Positions 8,113 through 17,279 of a stretch of DNA of 64,000 nt are shown here, piece by piece. This DNA is from Candidatus Chlorohelix allophototropha (GTDB lineage: Bacteria > Chloroflexota > Chloroflexia > Chloroheliales > Chloroheliaceae), in the NCBI RefSeq assembly GCF_030389965.1, contig NZ_CP128400.1, positions 2,170,001 through 2,234,000 on the forward strand, read 5' to 3'. The position numbers were made by a program, and so were the translations under genes. The first letter of the stretch is position 1. Each line of letters opens with the position of its first letter. The notes under the pieces are model-generated. The model did not search any database. It was not told where the DNA came from and saw nothing but the letters and a program-made list of their open reading frames with translations.

Positions 8113-9912
8113 TTACGACCAACCCTTCTCACGCAAAAGGGCGTTGCCAAGCAAGCCGAGCAACACCTCGTAGCGAGTTCCGGCGTTTTCGGGATGCCAT
8201 TCGAAGCGATTGCGCTCGAAATATTGCACCACGTAGGTTTTGCCGTCATCCGGGTTCACTTCATAGAACTCCTCGCTGATGGGGTAGCCGTACCACGAGA
8301 GTCCTCCGTAAGTTTCCCAGTACGCCTTGAAGCTGTTGCGAAGGTTGTGCCCGGTTTGGGGAAAATAGGTCGCGCCCGGATAGTGCATATCGGCAAAATA
8401 GTTGAACGCGCCATGCCCGTTCGCCCGTTGCGGTTCGGTGAGTTGCACTCCAAGCAAGCCGAGCAACACCTCGTAGGGCGTGCCTTTATTCTCAGGATGA
8501 TACTCTAAACGCGCCCGTTCGAAATATTGGACGGTGTAAATCTTGCCATCGCTAGGGTTCACCTCGCGGAAAGGCTCAGTTTTGGCGAAACCGAGTTGTG
8601 GAACATCCCCGTGCATGCGCCAGTAATCTAGAAAAACACCGGAGAGATTGTGACGAGTTTCGGTAAAAAAGTAAGCGTTGCCAGCCGCCGCGTTGGTGGT
8701 CAAGTCTTTTCCGGCAAAGCTCAGGTCGAAGGTATAGAGTCGCTTGTCTTTAAGCCCTACCATAAAATAGGGCGCATAGGGGCTGATTGCCAAGCTTGTC
8801 ATGTTCGCGCCTAGCTTGCGCCAGCTTTTGCCGGCATCGGGAGAATACCACAGGTCGCCGCTGCCGTCAGAGTTTGACATGAACAAATTATCCTGGGCAG
8901 AAGACATGCTTAAAATCTGCGGATAAATGCCGTTCAAGGCATAGGGCAGGGGCAAAGGTTGCCAGCTTTGGGCGTTATCGCGAGAGCTTTCCAATTGGAG
9001 AGATTTAGTAAACCGCACCAGCCCGTTATTGGTATAGAAAACTAAGCCGTAGTTTGGCTGATTGTTGGTCATAAGTTGCGAGAAAGTTTTCGCGCCATCG
9101 AACGAAATATAGGTGGTGATGAGGCTGTTGCGTACCCCTGTGCCAATATCGAATTGCAAGAGATTGGCGGGGGTAGAGTTTCCGCTAGGCTGATAAAAAG
9201 TGATCCATTGCGAGAAAGTTAATAGCGGGCTGTGGTAACGGGTTTCCCAAGTGACCCCCGCATCCGCCGAGAAATAGATGGTAAAGCCGTATTGCGAAGA
9301 TGCTTCCGCTATTCTATCAACCACCAGCGCATAGATAGAGCGTCCATCTGCTCCGGTGGTCACCAGTTTCATTACGTGTTCGTCAAACTGCTGTCCGCGC
9401 TCGACCCAACTAATGCCGCCGTCATCGCTGGCAAAAATCGAGCCAAAGCGAAGGTTATTGCTATTACTAAAGGTTGGTTTAATTGTCAGAGAATAAACCT
9501 GTTGGCTGCCATCGGTGGCAAGCGCGGTGGGAATATGCTCAATCGGTACGCCCTGCGGTTCAGCTTTGCTATAGCGCACCGCTTTATTCTGGTTGTAATC
9601 AAACTTATAGGTAAAACCGTTGTATTCATTGCAATAGTCGAAGGCTGCCTCGGAATGCGAAACCTGCCCGGTGGCAAGATTGTAAGAGTTTGTGCCTACC
9701 GTTTCCCAGTTGGGGTCGGCGTTGGTTGACATAATAACGTTGGGTTGCGCTCCGTCAAAGCAGTATCCGCCAGATTTATTGAGGTAATTGGTGCCGGTAT
9801 CGTGCCAACCTTGTGGCGCGTCAGCCGCTTGTGCCGTTCCTAGCGTGGCGGCGCACACCGTAACCAACATAGTAATTGCCAATAATGCGCTAAGTCTCCA
9901 GTTCGTTTTCAT
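8113..9912 (-). CDS. Secreted BNR/propeller-like protein with two Chloroflexota-type C-terminal repeats
   Basis: About 599 residues with a classical signal peptide ending TAQA. The middle (about residues 100-395) has repeated strand patterns of sialidase/BNR type, for example FASDDGGISWVERG, YFSADAGVTWETR, YISFDGAKTFS and WYSPDAGKSWRKLG, which suggests a beta-propeller. The C-terminus carries two copies of a roughly 75-residue module: an FxETRHNLSGVFxxYW start, a GFAKTEPFREVNPSDGK centre, and a VQYFERARLEYHPE end followed by YEVLLGLLG. I know this module from many Chloroflexota surface proteins; its role is unknown, possibly wall or polysaccharide binding. The start at 9912 has AAAGGA seven bases upstream. 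A relic of the same module lies at 11740-11815. Confidence 0.8.
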   Translation of the reverse strand: MKTNWRLSALLAITMLVTVCAATLGTAQAADAPQGWHDTGTNYLNKSGGYCFDGAQPNVIMSTNADPNWETVGTNSYNLATGQVSHSEAAFDYCNEYNGFTYKFDYNQNKAVRYSKAEPQGVPIEHIPTALATDGSQQVYSLTIKPTFSNSNNLRFGSIFASDDGGISWVERGQQFDEHVMKLVTTGADGRSIYALVVDRIAEASSQYGFTIYFSADAGVTWETRYHSPLLTFSQWITFYQPSGNSTPANLLQFDIGTGVRNSLITTYISFDGAKTFSQLMTNNQPNYGLVFYTNNGLVRFTKSLQLESSRDNAQSWQPLPLPYALNGIYPQILSMSSAQDNLFMSNSDGSGDLWYSPDAGKSWRKLGANMTSLAISPYAPYFMVGLKDKRLYTFDLSFAGKDLTTNAAAGNAYFFTETRHNLSGVFLDYWRMHGDVPQLGFAKTEPFREVNPSDGKIYTVQYFERARLEYHPENKGTPYEVLLGLLGVQLTEPQRANGHGAFNYFADMHYPGATYFPQTGHNLRNSFKAYWETYGGLSWYGYPISEEFYEVNPDDGKTYVVQYFERNRFEWHPENAGTRYEVLLGLLGNALLREKGWS

Positions 9913-10259
9913 ATCGCATCCTTTCATAGATAATTATCCTAAATATGAAACGTAGCATAAACAACGAGGTTGCTTTAAACCAAGTAACGCCTTGTTAACC
10001 GGAGCTATTATAACCCCCATTTTTAATTAAAGAATCAACATTTTTAACTACCTAATTTATTTCCGCTCTAGTACCATGTCGCTAAAAGTTCTATTGAAAC
10101 CTAAACCGATTCAAGTTACTATGAGATAGGTTTATGGTTTTGGCAAATAATATTATGCAGCTTATTACTCAAGGAGGCACAACTACAGAACAGTTACAGT
10201 AACTTTGAACTGAAGGTTTTAACTATCGTCACAGTAGAGTCTTTATATGGAGTTAATTA
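9913..10259. other. Intergenic region between divergent secreted-protein genes
   Basis: AT-rich, with no repeat and no credible gene. It must carry divergent promoters for the repeat protein and the peptidase. An orphan AAGGAGG at about 10171-10177 is not followed by a start codon within range. The peptidase's own ribosome site is GGAG at 10249-10252. Confidence 0.5.
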
Positions 10260-11666
10260 ATGAAACGCATTTTTATACTTCTAGGGATTGCCCTGTTTCT
10301 AAGTATAATTCCAGCAACCTCAGTAGCGGCTGCCTCCTCCCCATGGATTAGCTCAGTCGGTTGCCCGAGTTCAGCAGATCAATGGCAGTCATTCAACTGC
10401 AATCCCTCAATCAGTGGTACGGTCACTTCGCGCTCATGGTCAGCGCCGGGTGGTTCTCCTTCCAGCGGATCAGGCTCAAGCTTCTCCACTAGCTTTAACT
10501 CAACAGGCACTAAAACAATTACGCTACGGGCTTGTAACGGCTCTCTTTGTATGAGCAAGGCTCTGAATGTTACTATCTATTCACTAAACTGGTCTGTGAG
10601 CCTATCAGCCAGCAAAACCAATCCGCAAGCTAACGAGTCGGTTACCCTCACTGCCAATGTCAATTATGATGTTGGTCCAACAGCCTATGGTACTCAAATC
10701 TATAATGCAAGCAATGGCGCAGTAGTGGTGAACTGTTCTTCAGGACGTAGTTGCTCTGCTCAAGTTTCAGCCTCTGGCGTTGGCTACGCTTACCGTGCCC
10801 GTATTGGTATGTTCAATGGTTCTGCCACTCAAACTACCTCTAATACGGTTACTATAAATTGGTCTGCCCCACCACCGACGCTTAATGCTCTTGGTTGTCC
10901 TACTTCAGCCAGTCAGGGACAATCTTTCAGTTGTAATCCTTCCACCAGCGGTAATATCACTTCTCGCGCATGGTCAGCGTCAGGGGGGAATCCTTCCAGT
11001 GGTTCAGGCTCAAGCTTCACTACCAACTTTAACTCCTCTGGTACAAAGACGATTTCTCTAACAGTTTGCAACGGCTCTGTGTGTATCAACAGATCTCAGT
11101 CGGTGACAATAAATTATTCAAGTCAAACCAAAACCCTAACAACTGTTCCTTATGTCAACCAAATAACTGCACAAGGGAAGCTTGTTAATGGCTTATGGTA
11201 TCTTTGCGGACCTTCCAGCACCGCTATGATACTCGGTTACTATGGTAAGAGTAGCAATCCGACCTACGATGCCGGTAATTCCCTGAAAAGTATCTATGAC
11301 ACCACTAATGGAACTAGATGGGATCTAATGTCTAAAGCTCTTAGGGATCGGGGGGTACAGAACAGCGGTGCACTTGGAACGCTAACCTTCGATCAAATCG
11401 TGGCTGAAATTGATGCCAACCACCCTGTCATCTATGGGGTTTGGTATAGTGGTGGTGGTCATGTTTCAGTAATTGTCGGCTACGACAAAACTGATAAAAC
11501 CATCATTGTTAACGACCCATTTGGCGCTTGGGGTTGGTGGAGTAATAGCAGCTTAATCAATACCCTCACGGTGAATAAAGGCAAAAACCAGAAGTATTAC
11601 TATGACAGGCTTTTGAATGGTTCAGCCGGAGCCCGCTTTGGCAATATGATGAAAACTTGGATGTAA
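10260..11666 (+). CDS. Secreted C39-like cysteine peptidase with Cys-containing Ig/PKD-like repeats
   Basis: A 468-residue exported protein with a signal peptide of about residues 1-25 (cleavage near VAAA). Two related beta-sandwich repeats, about residues 30-107 and 208-287, share 'GCP.SA.QxQSF.CNPS.SG..TSR.WSA', each with paired cysteines. Between them is a third Ig-like domain (108-202). The C-terminal peptidase_C39_2-like domain starts at VPYVNQ (297). Expected catalytic residues are Cys316 in WYLCGPSS, His401 in GGHVSVIVGY and Asn418/Asp419 in VNDPFG. The family cleaves peptides or bacterial walls outside the cell. GGAG lies eight bases before the ATG. No transporter or leader-peptide substrate is adjacent, so a role as bacteriocin-export protease is unlikely. 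Confidence 0.85.
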   Translation: MKRIFILLGIALFLSIIPATSVAAASSPWISSVGCPSSADQWQSFNCNPSISGTVTSRSWSAPGGSPSSGSGSSFSTSFNSTGTKTITLRACNGSLCMSKALNVTIYSLNWSVSLSASKTNPQANESVTLTANVNYDVGPTAYGTQIYNASNGAVVVNCSSGRSCSAQVSASGVGYAYRARIGMFNGSATQTTSNTVTINWSAPPPTLNALGCPTSASQGQSFSCNPSTSGNITSRAWSASGGNPSSGSGSSFTTNFNSSGTKTISLTVCNGSVCINRSQSVTINYSSQTKTLTTVPYVNQITAQGKLVNGLWYLCGPSSTAMILGYYGKSSNPTYDAGNSLKSIYDTTNGTRWDLMSKALRDRGVQNSGALGTLTFDQIVAEIDANHPVIYGVWYSGGGHVSVIVGYDKTDKTIIVNDPFGAWGWWSNSSLINTLTVNKGKNQKYYYDRLLNGSAGARFGNMMKTWM

Positions 11667-11739
11667 GGGTTTTCATTAACTCAGGAAGTGCGGCACAGAC
11701 GATTTTTACGCAAAATTCTGTGCCGCTGTCGCCTTTTTC

Positions 11740-11815
11740 CATACGACCAACGGCGCAAAAGCAAGCCCAACAACACCTCGAAGCGCGTCCCCGCGTTTTT
11801 GTGCCACTCCCACAC
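11740..11815 (-). pseudogene. Relic of a C-terminal YEVLLGLL module
   Basis: Read on the minus strand this stretch encodes WEWHKNAGTRFEVLLGLLLRRW, which aligns with FEWHPENAGTRYEVLLGLLG at the end of the secreted protein encoded at 8113-9912. There is no start and no upstream continuation: the frame enters the repeat from a G/C-rich block near 11820. It sits in the 298-base gap between the peptidase gene and dxr and is best read as a decayed fragment of a formerly larger gene, or a copied scrap. Confidence 0.6.
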
Positions 11816-11964
11816 GCGGGCGCACCTTCTCTGATTTTACCGCAATACTACACAAAGCGAGGCAAGGTTGGCATTGTTTTATCTGTTATAATTGACAATG
11901 AATCGGGCAAATATCGGTGTCCTTTCTTTATTGTCATATTGGAGAGGTTGGGAAAAAGGATATT

Positions 11965-13176
11965 ATGACCAAGCGAATTGCGCTATTAGGCTGTACAGGG
12001 TCGATCGGTCAACAGACTCTCGATGTAATAAGTTGCCATCCTGAGAAATTCCAGATAACCAGTATTGCTGCAAGCCGAATAAGTGATACCCTGAAACAGC
12101 AAGTAGCCACTTATAAGCCCAAACGGGTCGGTATCGGTGGGCAGACCGAAGAACCTTTTGAGGTGAGCGGCTATGAACCGCGCCCCGATGTAGTGTATGG
12201 CAATGAAGGGCTGGTGCAACTGGCGCTTGATCCCGAAGTTGATATTGTGGTGGTCGCTACCAGCGGGCAGCATGGTTTTGCCCCTACCCTTGCCGCGTTA
12301 AAAGCGGGTAAGCAAGTCGCGCTGGCGAATAAAGAAGTGCTGGTAATGGCGGGAGAATTGGTGACGGAACAGGCGCACAAGAGCGGTATTCAGCTTCGCC
12401 CCATTGATAGCGAGCATAGCGCCATCTGGCAATCGCTGTCGGGCGAAGGGCTTGCCAACGAACATGGCGAGGAAAATTGGTCACAGGCGAACGATAAAGT
12501 GCGCCGCCTCATCCTGACCGCTTCGGGCGGACCTTTCCGCTCTTTCACAAAAGAACAAATGGCGAATGTCACGGTTGAGCAAGCTATGAAGCACCCCAAC
12601 TGGAATATGGGTCCTAAAATTACGATAGATTCGGCGACACTTTTTAACAAAGGTTTGGAAGTAATCGAGGCGCATTGGCTCTTTGGCTTGCCCTATGACA
12701 AAGTAGATGTGGTGGTTCACTCACAGAGCATCATCCACAGCATGGTCGAGTTCGTGGATGGCTCGGTGAAGGCGCAATTAGGCACGCCCGATATGCGTTT
12801 GCCGATTCAATATGCCTTGGGCTATCCCGAACGCCTTGCCAACGATTACCCCCGCCTTGATTTTACAAAGTTGCGCGAGTTGAATTTTGAATTGCCCGAC
12901 ACCGAGCGTTTCCCCGCGTTGCGTCTTGCTTACGAAGCCGGACGGCGCGGCGGCACTTATCCTACCGTGTTGGCGGCAGCAGATGAGGAAGCGGTGCGCT
13001 TGTTCCATGAGCGCAAAATCACTTATCTGGGCATTGCCGATTTGGTAGAGCGCACCCTTGACGCGCATAACCCTGTAGCGCATCCCACCCTTGAAGATAT
13101 TGCCGAAGCCGATCGGTGGGCGCGCCATTTTGCAAGTAATTTCAGTAGTCGTGGTTCCGCCGCCTCAATCGGGTAG
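11965..13176 (+). CDS. dxr: 1-deoxy-D-xylulose 5-phosphate reductoisomerase
   Basis: A 403-residue enzyme of the MEP isoprenoid pathway. It converts DXP to 2-C-methylerythritol 4-phosphate using NADPH and a divalent metal. Visible motifs are the N-terminal NADPH-binding GCTGSIGQQTLDV, ALANKEVLVMAGE, the metal/substrate motif DSEHSAIWQ, and the long conserved block HPNWNMGPKITIDSATLFNK followed by GLEVIEAHWLF and HSQSIIHSMVEFVDGS. The start is placed at 11965 (MTKRIALLG), where GGAAAAAGGA provides the ribosome site; the frame is open upstream but carries no homology. rseP follows after 26 bases, the usual dxr-rseP arrangement, suggesting co-transcription. Confidence 0.95.
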   Translation: MTKRIALLGCTGSIGQQTLDVISCHPEKFQITSIAASRISDTLKQQVATYKPKRVGIGGQTEEPFEVSGYEPRPDVVYGNEGLVQLALDPEVDIVVVATSGQHGFAPTLAALKAGKQVALANKEVLVMAGELVTEQAHKSGIQLRPIDSEHSAIWQSLSGEGLANEHGEENWSQANDKVRRLILTASGGPFRSFTKEQMANVTVEQAMKHPNWNMGPKITIDSATLFNKGLEVIEAHWLFGLPYDKVDVVVHSQSIIHSMVEFVDGSVKAQLGTPDMRLPIQYALGYPERLANDYPRLDFTKLRELNFELPDTERFPALRLAYEAGRRGGTYPTVLAAADEEAVRLFHERKITYLGIADLVERTLDAHNPVAHPTLEDIAEADRWARHFASNFSSRGSAASIG

Positions 13177-13202
13177 GCGGAAGCGGCTAGAGGTAGTTAT
13201 AT

Positions 13203-14738
13203 ATGAACTGGCTCTGGTTTATTCCTGTTCTTCTGGTAATGGTTATTATTCACGAATTCGGGCATTTCATCACCGCCCGGATGTTCGGGATGAAAGTACA
13301 TGAATTTGGGATTGGCTTTCCGCCCAAAATTTGGTCTAAAAAGACTAAAGACGGGATGGAATGGTCGATAAACGCGCTCCCTATCGGCGGTTTTGTCCGA
13401 ATCGAGGGCGAAAACGGCGATAGTGACGACCCCAACAGCTTTGGCAAAAAGCCCACATGGCAACGCGCGATAGTGCTTTGCGCCGGGCCTTTTATGAATC
13501 TGGTGCTGGCGTTCGCTATATATCTGATACTGGCGGGTGGCGGCAAGGATGTTCCCGCCGGACCGGTTGCCATTTCCAAAGTTGAACCCGGCTCTCCGGC
13601 GGCAACCGCCGGGCTGTTGGCGGGGGATATTATCCTGAAGGTAAATTCTACCGAAGTTAATAATACCCGTGATGTGTCTATCGAGACGCGCTTAAATCGC
13701 AGCCAGCCGATTGTTTTCACGCTCAAACGTGGCAATCAAATCGTTAGCACTACTATTAAAGGACGCACCAACCCTCCCGATGGTGAAGGTACAATCGGGG
13801 TGCAGATGGGCTATGTGTTCGACTCGCTAAGGCTTGCGATAGACGCGCCAGCCTATGATTTGAAGGCGGGCGATGTGCTGACCATGATTGACGGTAAGCC
13901 CCTTGCCACTAATCTGGATTTGCTGAATTACACCCGCGATGTGGATAAAAGTACGGTTGAAGCTACCGTGCAGCGGGTTACCAACGGCAAAACCGAGACT
14001 CTAACCCGCACTTTGGCAGTCAAGTTATACGTGAACTACGTATATACTGAATCGGATGCCTCGCGCCAGAAATTGCCCGTTGATGCTCAAATCATTGCGC
14101 TGAACGATCAGAAGGTCAATACTGCGACCGAATACATAAAAATAATGACCGCCAATCAAGGGCAAGATGTAAAAATCAGCTACATTGACCCCAAGAGCAA
14201 GGCGGAAAAAGCGATTACCATCATCGCGAATTATACCGATACCAGCGGCGTAAATAATCGTTCGCCGCGTCCTTCTACCATTATAGATGGCTTGCCGATT
14301 AGCCAGATGCGGCATGTTCCGCTCAATCCTCTGGAGTGGGTGGGCGAAGCGTGGGGACAAACCACCTACGCCATTGGCTTGATTCCGCGTAGCTTCGAAG
14401 GGGTTTTCAACGGCTCTATCGGTTTGGAGAGCTTTGCCGGACCGGTGGGCATGGCGCAAATAACCGACCAGATTGTTGATACGGGCGGTTTCATGGCAAT
14501 GATTTCGCTGATGGCGTTGCTATCGGTGAACTTGGGCATTGTGAACATCCTGCCTTTACCCGCGCTGGATGGCGGACGGCTCATTTTCGTGCTGATAGAG
14601 ATGGTTTCGCGCCGCCGGGTGCCGCCCGATAAAGAAGGCATGGTGCATCTGGTAGGGATGGTGGCGTTGCTATCACTCATGCTGGTCTTTACTTGGAACG
14701 ATATTGCTCGTCTGATTACCGGGGCTGGTTTCAGCTAG
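13203..14738 (+). CDS. rseP: Site-2 intramembrane metalloprotease, RseP-like
   Basis: A 511-residue membrane zinc protease. The first helix holds the HEFGH motif (His17, Glu18, His21). A PDZ domain lies at about residues 108-180 (VSKVEPGSPAATAGLLAGD-type core), followed by a second, weaker PDZ-like region (about 195-345). The third zinc ligand lies near the C-terminus in ILPLPALDGGRL, followed by the last helices. The family cleaves anti-sigma factors or leftover signal peptides within the membrane. At 511 residues it is longer than the usual 350-450, because of an extended periplasmic segment between the PDZ region and the second catalytic helix. No anti-sigma gene is nearby to name a substrate. 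Confidence 0.9.
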   Translation: MNWLWFIPVLLVMVIIHEFGHFITARMFGMKVHEFGIGFPPKIWSKKTKDGMEWSINALPIGGFVRIEGENGDSDDPNSFGKKPTWQRAIVLCAGPFMNLVLAFAIYLILAGGGKDVPAGPVAISKVEPGSPAATAGLLAGDIILKVNSTEVNNTRDVSIETRLNRSQPIVFTLKRGNQIVSTTIKGRTNPPDGEGTIGVQMGYVFDSLRLAIDAPAYDLKAGDVLTMIDGKPLATNLDLLNYTRDVDKSTVEATVQRVTNGKTETLTRTLAVKLYVNYVYTESDASRQKLPVDAQIIALNDQKVNTATEYIKIMTANQGQDVKISYIDPKSKAEKAITIIANYTDTSGVNNRSPRPSTIIDGLPISQMRHVPLNPLEWVGEAWGQTTYAIGLIPRSFEGVFNGSIGLESFAGPVGMAQITDQIVDTGGFMAMISLMALLSVNLGIVNILPLPALDGGRLIFVLIEMVSRRRVPPDKEGMVHLVGMVALLSLMLVFTWNDIARLITGAGFS

Positions 14739-14796
14739 GACTTAATCCGGCAAGAAAACCGCTATAAAAATCGGTTCTCATGGGAATTGGTTCGTA

Positions 14797-14959
14797 GGGG
14801 CGCATTCCGATGCGCCCTTTTAAATTAGAGACAATTTGCTCAAGCCCTTTAAGAAATTAATCCGTAACTATGTGAGATTTCCGAAGGGCGGTTCGCGAAC
14901 CGCCCCTACAAAACGACCCCCATGGGAATTGGTTCGTAGGGGCGCATCGCGATGCGCCC
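14797..14959. repeat. Cluster of three family H hairpins
   Basis: Hairpins at 14797-14817 (CAT/ATG arms, TCCG-type loop), 14886-14905 (GTT/AAC arms) and 14939-14959 (CAT/ATG arms, CGCG loop). The first and third share the 14-base lead-in TGGGAATTGGTTCG before TAGGGGCG, so they are copies of a larger unit. They fill much of the 326-base gap between rseP and the DUF512 protein; the first could terminate the dxr-rseP transcript. Nothing else was seen in the gap. Confidence 0.8.
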
Positions 14960-15064
14960 GCGTTTGATGGTAAAATCTGATGGGTTTACCCCAAACCCCC
15001 TTTTACGGATTTAATTGTTAATCTTCTTGAGCAAGTTGCCTGATAAAATACTTAGATAAGGTTC

Positions 15065-16519
15065 TTGAAGTTGGATATATCGAATCATCACTCTGGCAAA
15101 AAAAGCCAAAGAGATAAAATAATCGCGGTTGCTGCCGACTCGGTGGCGGAACGCGCCGGAATAAGAGCGGGTGACCGCTTGTTGGCGATAAACGGCAAGC
15201 CCGTACGCGATATGATTGACTATCAGTTTGGAGCGGTGGATGCACGCGCTCGCCTGACTCTTGTGCGGGATGGCGAGAACGGCAAATCTATCCGGCTTGA
15301 GGTGCGCTTGAAAAACCGCGAAGGTGAACCGCTTGGTCTGGAATTTGCCGAACCAACCTTTGACGGTATTCGCGTCTGCAATAACGATTGCCCCTTCTGC
15401 TTTGTGTACCGCACTCCTAAAGGGTTTCGCCCCGGTCTTTATATAAAAGATGATGACTACCGTTATTCCTTTATGTATGGCGGTTTCGTGACCTTAACCA
15501 ATCTCAAAGAGGAAGACTGGCAGCGGATTTTTGAGCAGCGTTTAACGCCCTTGTATGTTTCGGTGCATAGCACTGAGCTTGCGATGCGCCGCCGTTTGTT
15601 GGGCAATTCCACTGCGCCGGATATTCTGGAACAAATCAGACGCTTGGGCGAGGGTGGTATTCAGGTTCATACGCAAGTGGTGATTGTGCCAACCGTGAAT
15701 GATGGGGCGCATCTGGAAAAGACCATTGCCGATTTGGCGAAGCTCTACCCTACGGTTCAGACGATTGCGGTTGTCCCGGTGGGTTTGGCGGGTGGCGATG
15801 GCTATGAAGGTGATCGGCGGCGCAGCTTTCGGGCGCATGGGCGCGGCTTTGAAAATACCGCCAGCCTGCCGATGCGGACTTATCGCCCGGATGAAGCCGA
15901 AAAAGTAATTGCGCTGGCGCACGCTTACCAGAAGCGATTCAAGAAAGAAAAAGGCGTTGCGCTGCTCTATCTTTCCGATGAGTTTTACCTGTTGTGTGGG
16001 CAAGAAGTGCCGGGACGCGCCCACTACGAGGATTTCGAGCAAATCGAGAACGGGGTCGGCTTGGTGCGCCGCTTCCTAGAGGATTGGAAGAAAACCGAAA
16101 AGAAATTACCCGCCGCTCTTTCGCAGCCGCTTAACGCTACGCTGGTGACGGCGCGCCTAATTACCCCCACTTTTCAAGCAATCATCGAGCGGTTAAATCG
16201 GGTTGAGGGCTTGCGGCTTAATCTGCTGACGGTGCAAAACCCTGAGCTTGGCGCAACCATTACGGTGGCGGGTTTGCTGAGCGGGCGCGATGTGCGCGAG
16301 GCTTTGCTGGAGTTTGCGCGTAGTGGGCATGAGGTCGGCGAATTGGTGTTCTTGCCACAGGTTATGTTGGATAAAAAAGGCTTTGGCGCGCGCTTTCTCG
16401 ATGACCTTACTCCCTCCGACATCGCGCAGGCAACCGGGCGTGAAGTGGTTACGGCGAGTTACATGAGCGAGGTTTGGGAATCCATCCGCGCTCACGTTTC
16501 AAAGGTTGTACCGATTTAG
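15065..16519 (+). CDS. PDZ / DUF512 FeS protein of the TIGR03279 type
   Basis: A 484-residue protein. A short PDZ-like domain (about residues 18-90, AERAGIRAGDRLLAINGKPV) precedes a radical-SAM-like barrel whose cluster motif is CNNDCPFCF (Cys105, Cys109, Cys112), followed by RTPKGFRPGLYIKDDDYR. This layout matches the family annotated as putative FeS oxidoreductases known from cyanobacteria and many anaerobes. The reaction is unknown. The C-terminal domain (about 360-475) is the DUF512 region with LLSGRDV and VMLDKKGFGARFLDD. The start is TTG with a modest AAGG upstream; the true start could be slightly downstream, but the PDZ part needs most of this length. Confidence 0.85.
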   Translation: MKLDISNHHSGKKSQRDKIIAVAADSVAERAGIRAGDRLLAINGKPVRDMIDYQFGAVDARARLTLVRDGENGKSIRLEVRLKNREGEPLGLEFAEPTFDGIRVCNNDCPFCFVYRTPKGFRPGLYIKDDDYRYSFMYGGFVTLTNLKEEDWQRIFEQRLTPLYVSVHSTELAMRRRLLGNSTAPDILEQIRRLGEGGIQVHTQVVIVPTVNDGAHLEKTIADLAKLYPTVQTIAVVPVGLAGGDGYEGDRRRSFRAHGRGFENTASLPMRTYRPDEAEKVIALAHAYQKRFKKEKGVALLYLSDEFYLLCGQEVPGRAHYEDFEQIENGVGLVRRFLEDWKKTEKKLPAALSQPLNATLVTARLITPTFQAIIERLNRVEGLRLNLLTVQNPELGATITVAGLLSGRDVREALLEFARSGHEVGELVFLPQVMLDKKGFGARFLDDLTPSDIAQATGREVVTASYMSEVWESIRAHVSKVVPI

Positions 16520-16614
16520 AACGCCGGGCGTATTTAACGAGGGTTGAGTTAAATCCCGCGGAATTTACCATCAAACGCTAGAACCATATCCGAACGAGGC
16601 GATTTTAATTCGTA

Positions 16615-16635
16615 GGGGCGTATTTGAATACGCCC
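16615..16635. repeat. Family H hairpin (TAT/ATA arms)
   Basis: GGGGCGTATTTGAATACGCCC preceded by TTCGTA, between the convergent DUF512 and hypothetical genes. A decayed half-copy (GCCGGGCGTATTTAACG) is at about 16523-16539, so again two units lie close together. Confidence 0.75.
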
Positions 16636-16665
16636 TTCGTTGGACGCATATGCCCGCGGTTTCTC

Positions 16666-17274
16666 TCAAAATAGCGCGGTGACGCTTTGATGAATTTGGG
16701 GAACATAACCCGCCGCTATGATTCGCACCAGTGAGGGCGGGGTTAGCACGCTAACTTCCCGGTCGGCTGGTCGCGCCACCCGCTTTATGTAACCGCCTGC
16801 CGTCCATTCCGCTAAACAATCCCCTTGAATTAGGTAAGGTTTGCGCTCTAGGGCGATAAAGCAGCCATCGGGTAGGGTGTCCAAGCGGGCGCGGCGGGTT
16901 TCTAAGGGCGACACGCGCTCTCGGTGCAAAAGCGCATCCACTTCATCAATGCTGTGAATGGGCGCAATAGCGGTTTGCCAAAGCGTGGTAAATTCCCGGT
17001 AGGCTTCGCGACGACACAGGGCGCAGGGGCGATGTCCCGCTGCTAGGGCGGTGGCTTCATCCAGAAAGAAAAGCTGAGTGTAGCGTCCCGGCTTCATTAT
17101 TTCCAGCCTTATGCCTTTATATTCCAGTAGGCAAATAATCCAACGCTTCACGGCGAATGGTCGCACCAACTCGCGCCGTTCATTGTGCAAGCAGCCGCGA
17201 TTACCCATAAATGCGCCGCGTTCTGGGGTGGCAATGATTTCGCCAAAAGGGGTGACGCGATTCTGTAGCGGCAT
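16666..17274 (-). CDS. Conserved hypothetical protein with CxxC
   Basis: A 202-residue protein from the ATG at 17274; the frame is open 15 codons further, but that part overlaps the NUDIX gene. It contains GNRGCLHN near the N-terminus, then RPFAVKRWIICLLEYKG, and the segment LDEATALAAGHRPCALCRRE with a CALC knuckle that could bind metal. I recall similar proteins as uncharacterised in Actinobacteria and Chloroflexota, without a known role. It starts five bases after the NUDIX stop, so it is very probably translated from the same mRNA as NUDIX and ricT. Confidence 0.65.
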   Translation of the reverse strand: MPLQNRVTPFGEIIATPERGAFMGNRGCLHNERRELVRPFAVKRWIICLLEYKGIRLEIMKPGRYTQLFFLDEATALAAGHRPCALCRREAYREFTTLWQTAIAPIHSIDEVDALLHRERVSPLETRRARLDTLPDGCFIALERKPYLIQGDCLAEWTAGGYIKRVARPADREVSVLTPPSLVRIIAAGYVPQIHQSVTALF

Positions 17275-17279
17275 GGAAT

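Noticed and set aside
10260-11666. Bacteriocin-processing C39 transporter peptidase
   Set aside because: There is no ABC transporter or leader-peptide gene nearby and the protein is secreted with Ig-like repeats, so it is a free extracellular peptidase.
11917-11964. Extended N-terminus of dxr
   Set aside because: The extra residues have no family similarity and the ribosome site fits the ATG at 11965.
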